DNA of 6,072 bases from Geobacteraceae bacterium (GTDB lineage Bacteria; Desulfobacterota; Desulfuromonadia; Desulfuromonadales; Desulfuromonadaceae): positions 1 to 6,072 of the forward strand of contig JAIVHC010000082.1 in assembly GCA_020201305.1 (NCBI GenBank), in the 5' to 3' direction. Below are positions 5,445 to 6,072 of this stretch, piece after piece (positions within the stretch are counted from its first letter, which is position 1; each line of letters opens with the position of its first letter). A program made the translations under genes and the position numbers. Under the pieces are notes generated by a model that was not told the origin of the DNA, made no database searches, and saw only the letters and a list, made by a program, of their open reading frames with translations.

Positions 5445-6072
5445 GTGGCCAATAAAGAGAAGCTGTTGACAACAGCGCAGAAGTTTCTGCAGAAAAACCA
5501 GCTGTCTAAAGCAATAAAGCAGTACGAAAAGGCTTTGAGTCTGGATGAAAAGGACTTTCGCTGCAGACAGAAGCTTGCTGAGTTGTACAGTCGCAACGGT
5601 GAGGTAGATAAGGCCATTACCCACTATGAAAAGGTTGCCGCATACTATGCAGAGCATGCGTTTTATCTGAAGGCGATAGCTGTATATAAACAAATGCAGC
5701 GTTTAGCGCCGGATGACGACGCTTTCACCCTCAAGTTGGCTAAGTTGAATGAACAGCAGGGTCTTGTTGGCAATGCCCTGGCTGAATACCGAACCCTGTT
5801 AGAGCATTATGAGTCTAAGGAAAATATCCGCGCTGCAATTGATACCCTGGGGCAGATCAGAGAGCTTGATCCGGATAATGTTAATGCCGCAGTAAAGTTA
5901 GCCAACTACCATGCCCAGTCCGGTGAAAAAGATAGCGCGCATCAAACCTTTGCACAGGTTGAAAAACAACTGTGGAAGAAAGGCAACTACAGGCGGCTCC
6001 AATCATTTTACGAACACTTCATGAAATTGTGGCCAGAAGATGTGTATATTATGGCACAGTACGGGCAAGCCA
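5445..6072 (+). CDS. TPR-repeat protein, N-terminal part (runs off the window)
   Basis: The frame from GTG at 5445 is open for 209 codons to the window end with no stop, so the gene is 3'-truncated by the window. The product begins MANKEKLLTTAQKFLQKNQL and shows tetratricopeptide helices with classic spacing. Repeat 1 is about residues 4-37 (LSKAIKQYEKALSLDEKD), repeat 2 about 38-71 (KLAELYSRNGEVDKAITHYEKV), and repeat 3 starts near 72 (FYLKAIAVYKQMQRLAPDD). Further units follow near 105-125 (KLNEQQGLVGNALAEYRTLL) and 135-165 (AAIDTLGQIRELDPDNVNAAVKLA). There is no signal peptide or membrane segment in the visible part, so a cytoplasmic scaffold or protein-protein interaction role is inferred. 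Similar TPR proteins occur in deltaproteobacteria, but I know no defined function. It is separated from rluB by 600 bp and is probably its own transcription unit. Confidence 0.88.
   Translation, partial: MANKEKLLTTAQKFLQKNQLSKAIKQYEKALSLDEKDFRCRQKLAELYSRNGEVDKAITHYEKVAAYYAEHAFYLKAIAVYKQMQRLAPDDDAFTLKLAKLNEQQGLVGNALAEYRTLLEHYESKENIRAAIDTLGQIRELDPDNVNAAVKLANYHAQSGEKDSAHQTFAQVEKQLWKKGNYRRLQSFYEHFMKLWPEDVYIMAQYGQA

Overview
The window looks like a chromosomal housekeeping segment of a deltaproteobacterium-type (Desulfobacterota/Desulfuromonadota-like) organism. Three things suggest this: a DHH-CBS-CBS-poly(A) polymerase fusion protein, the order fusion gene / M50 membrane protease / scpA / scpB / rluB on one strand, and a following TPR protein of a kind I associate with that group. 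The assignment rests on gene content and remembered gene order, not on a search.

Layout. Positions 1-2090 hold the 3' part of the DHH/CBS/tRNA nucleotidyltransferase-like gene, whose start lies outside the window. Positions 2148-2819 encode a small polytopic site-2-protease-type metalloprotease (M50). Positions 2837-3546 hold scpA, broken by a frameshift. Positions 3539-4117 are scpB, and 4114-4842 are rluB, a 23S rRNA pseudouridine synthase starting at TTG. The three genes scpA, scpB and rluB are overlapped or nearly so and read as one operon, probably with the M50 gene. Positions 4843-5444 are a roughly 600-bp non-coding stretch, visibly richer in A+T, containing a perfect 38-bp palindrome and a chain of smaller hairpins. 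From 5445 to the window end runs the N-terminal part of a TPR-repeat protein.

The most notable signal is a set of apparent losses inside an otherwise ordinary and well-conserved operon. (1) The fusion protein seems to lack the catalytic core of its nucleotidyltransferase domain (the GG-x-VRD and DxD motifs), removed in frame near position 1077, while everything on both sides is well preserved. (2) scpA has lost most of its central linker and is out of frame near 3150. (3) trpS, which I expect between the M50 gene and scpA in relatives, is absent, and only a 4-codon ATG...TGA remnant-like frame sits in the 17-bp gap. All three could be genuine genome erosion, or deletions introduced by assembly, amplification or cloning. 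The raw window cannot decide between these.

Functionally the intact genes cover chromosome condensation (ScpB, with ScpA if functional), ribosome modification (RluB) and membrane proteolysis (M50). I see no mobile-element transposase, CRISPR array, tRNA or rRNA gene. I do not see a convincing new multi-gene system. The candidates for something new are the catalytically gutted fusion protein and the structured intergenic element.
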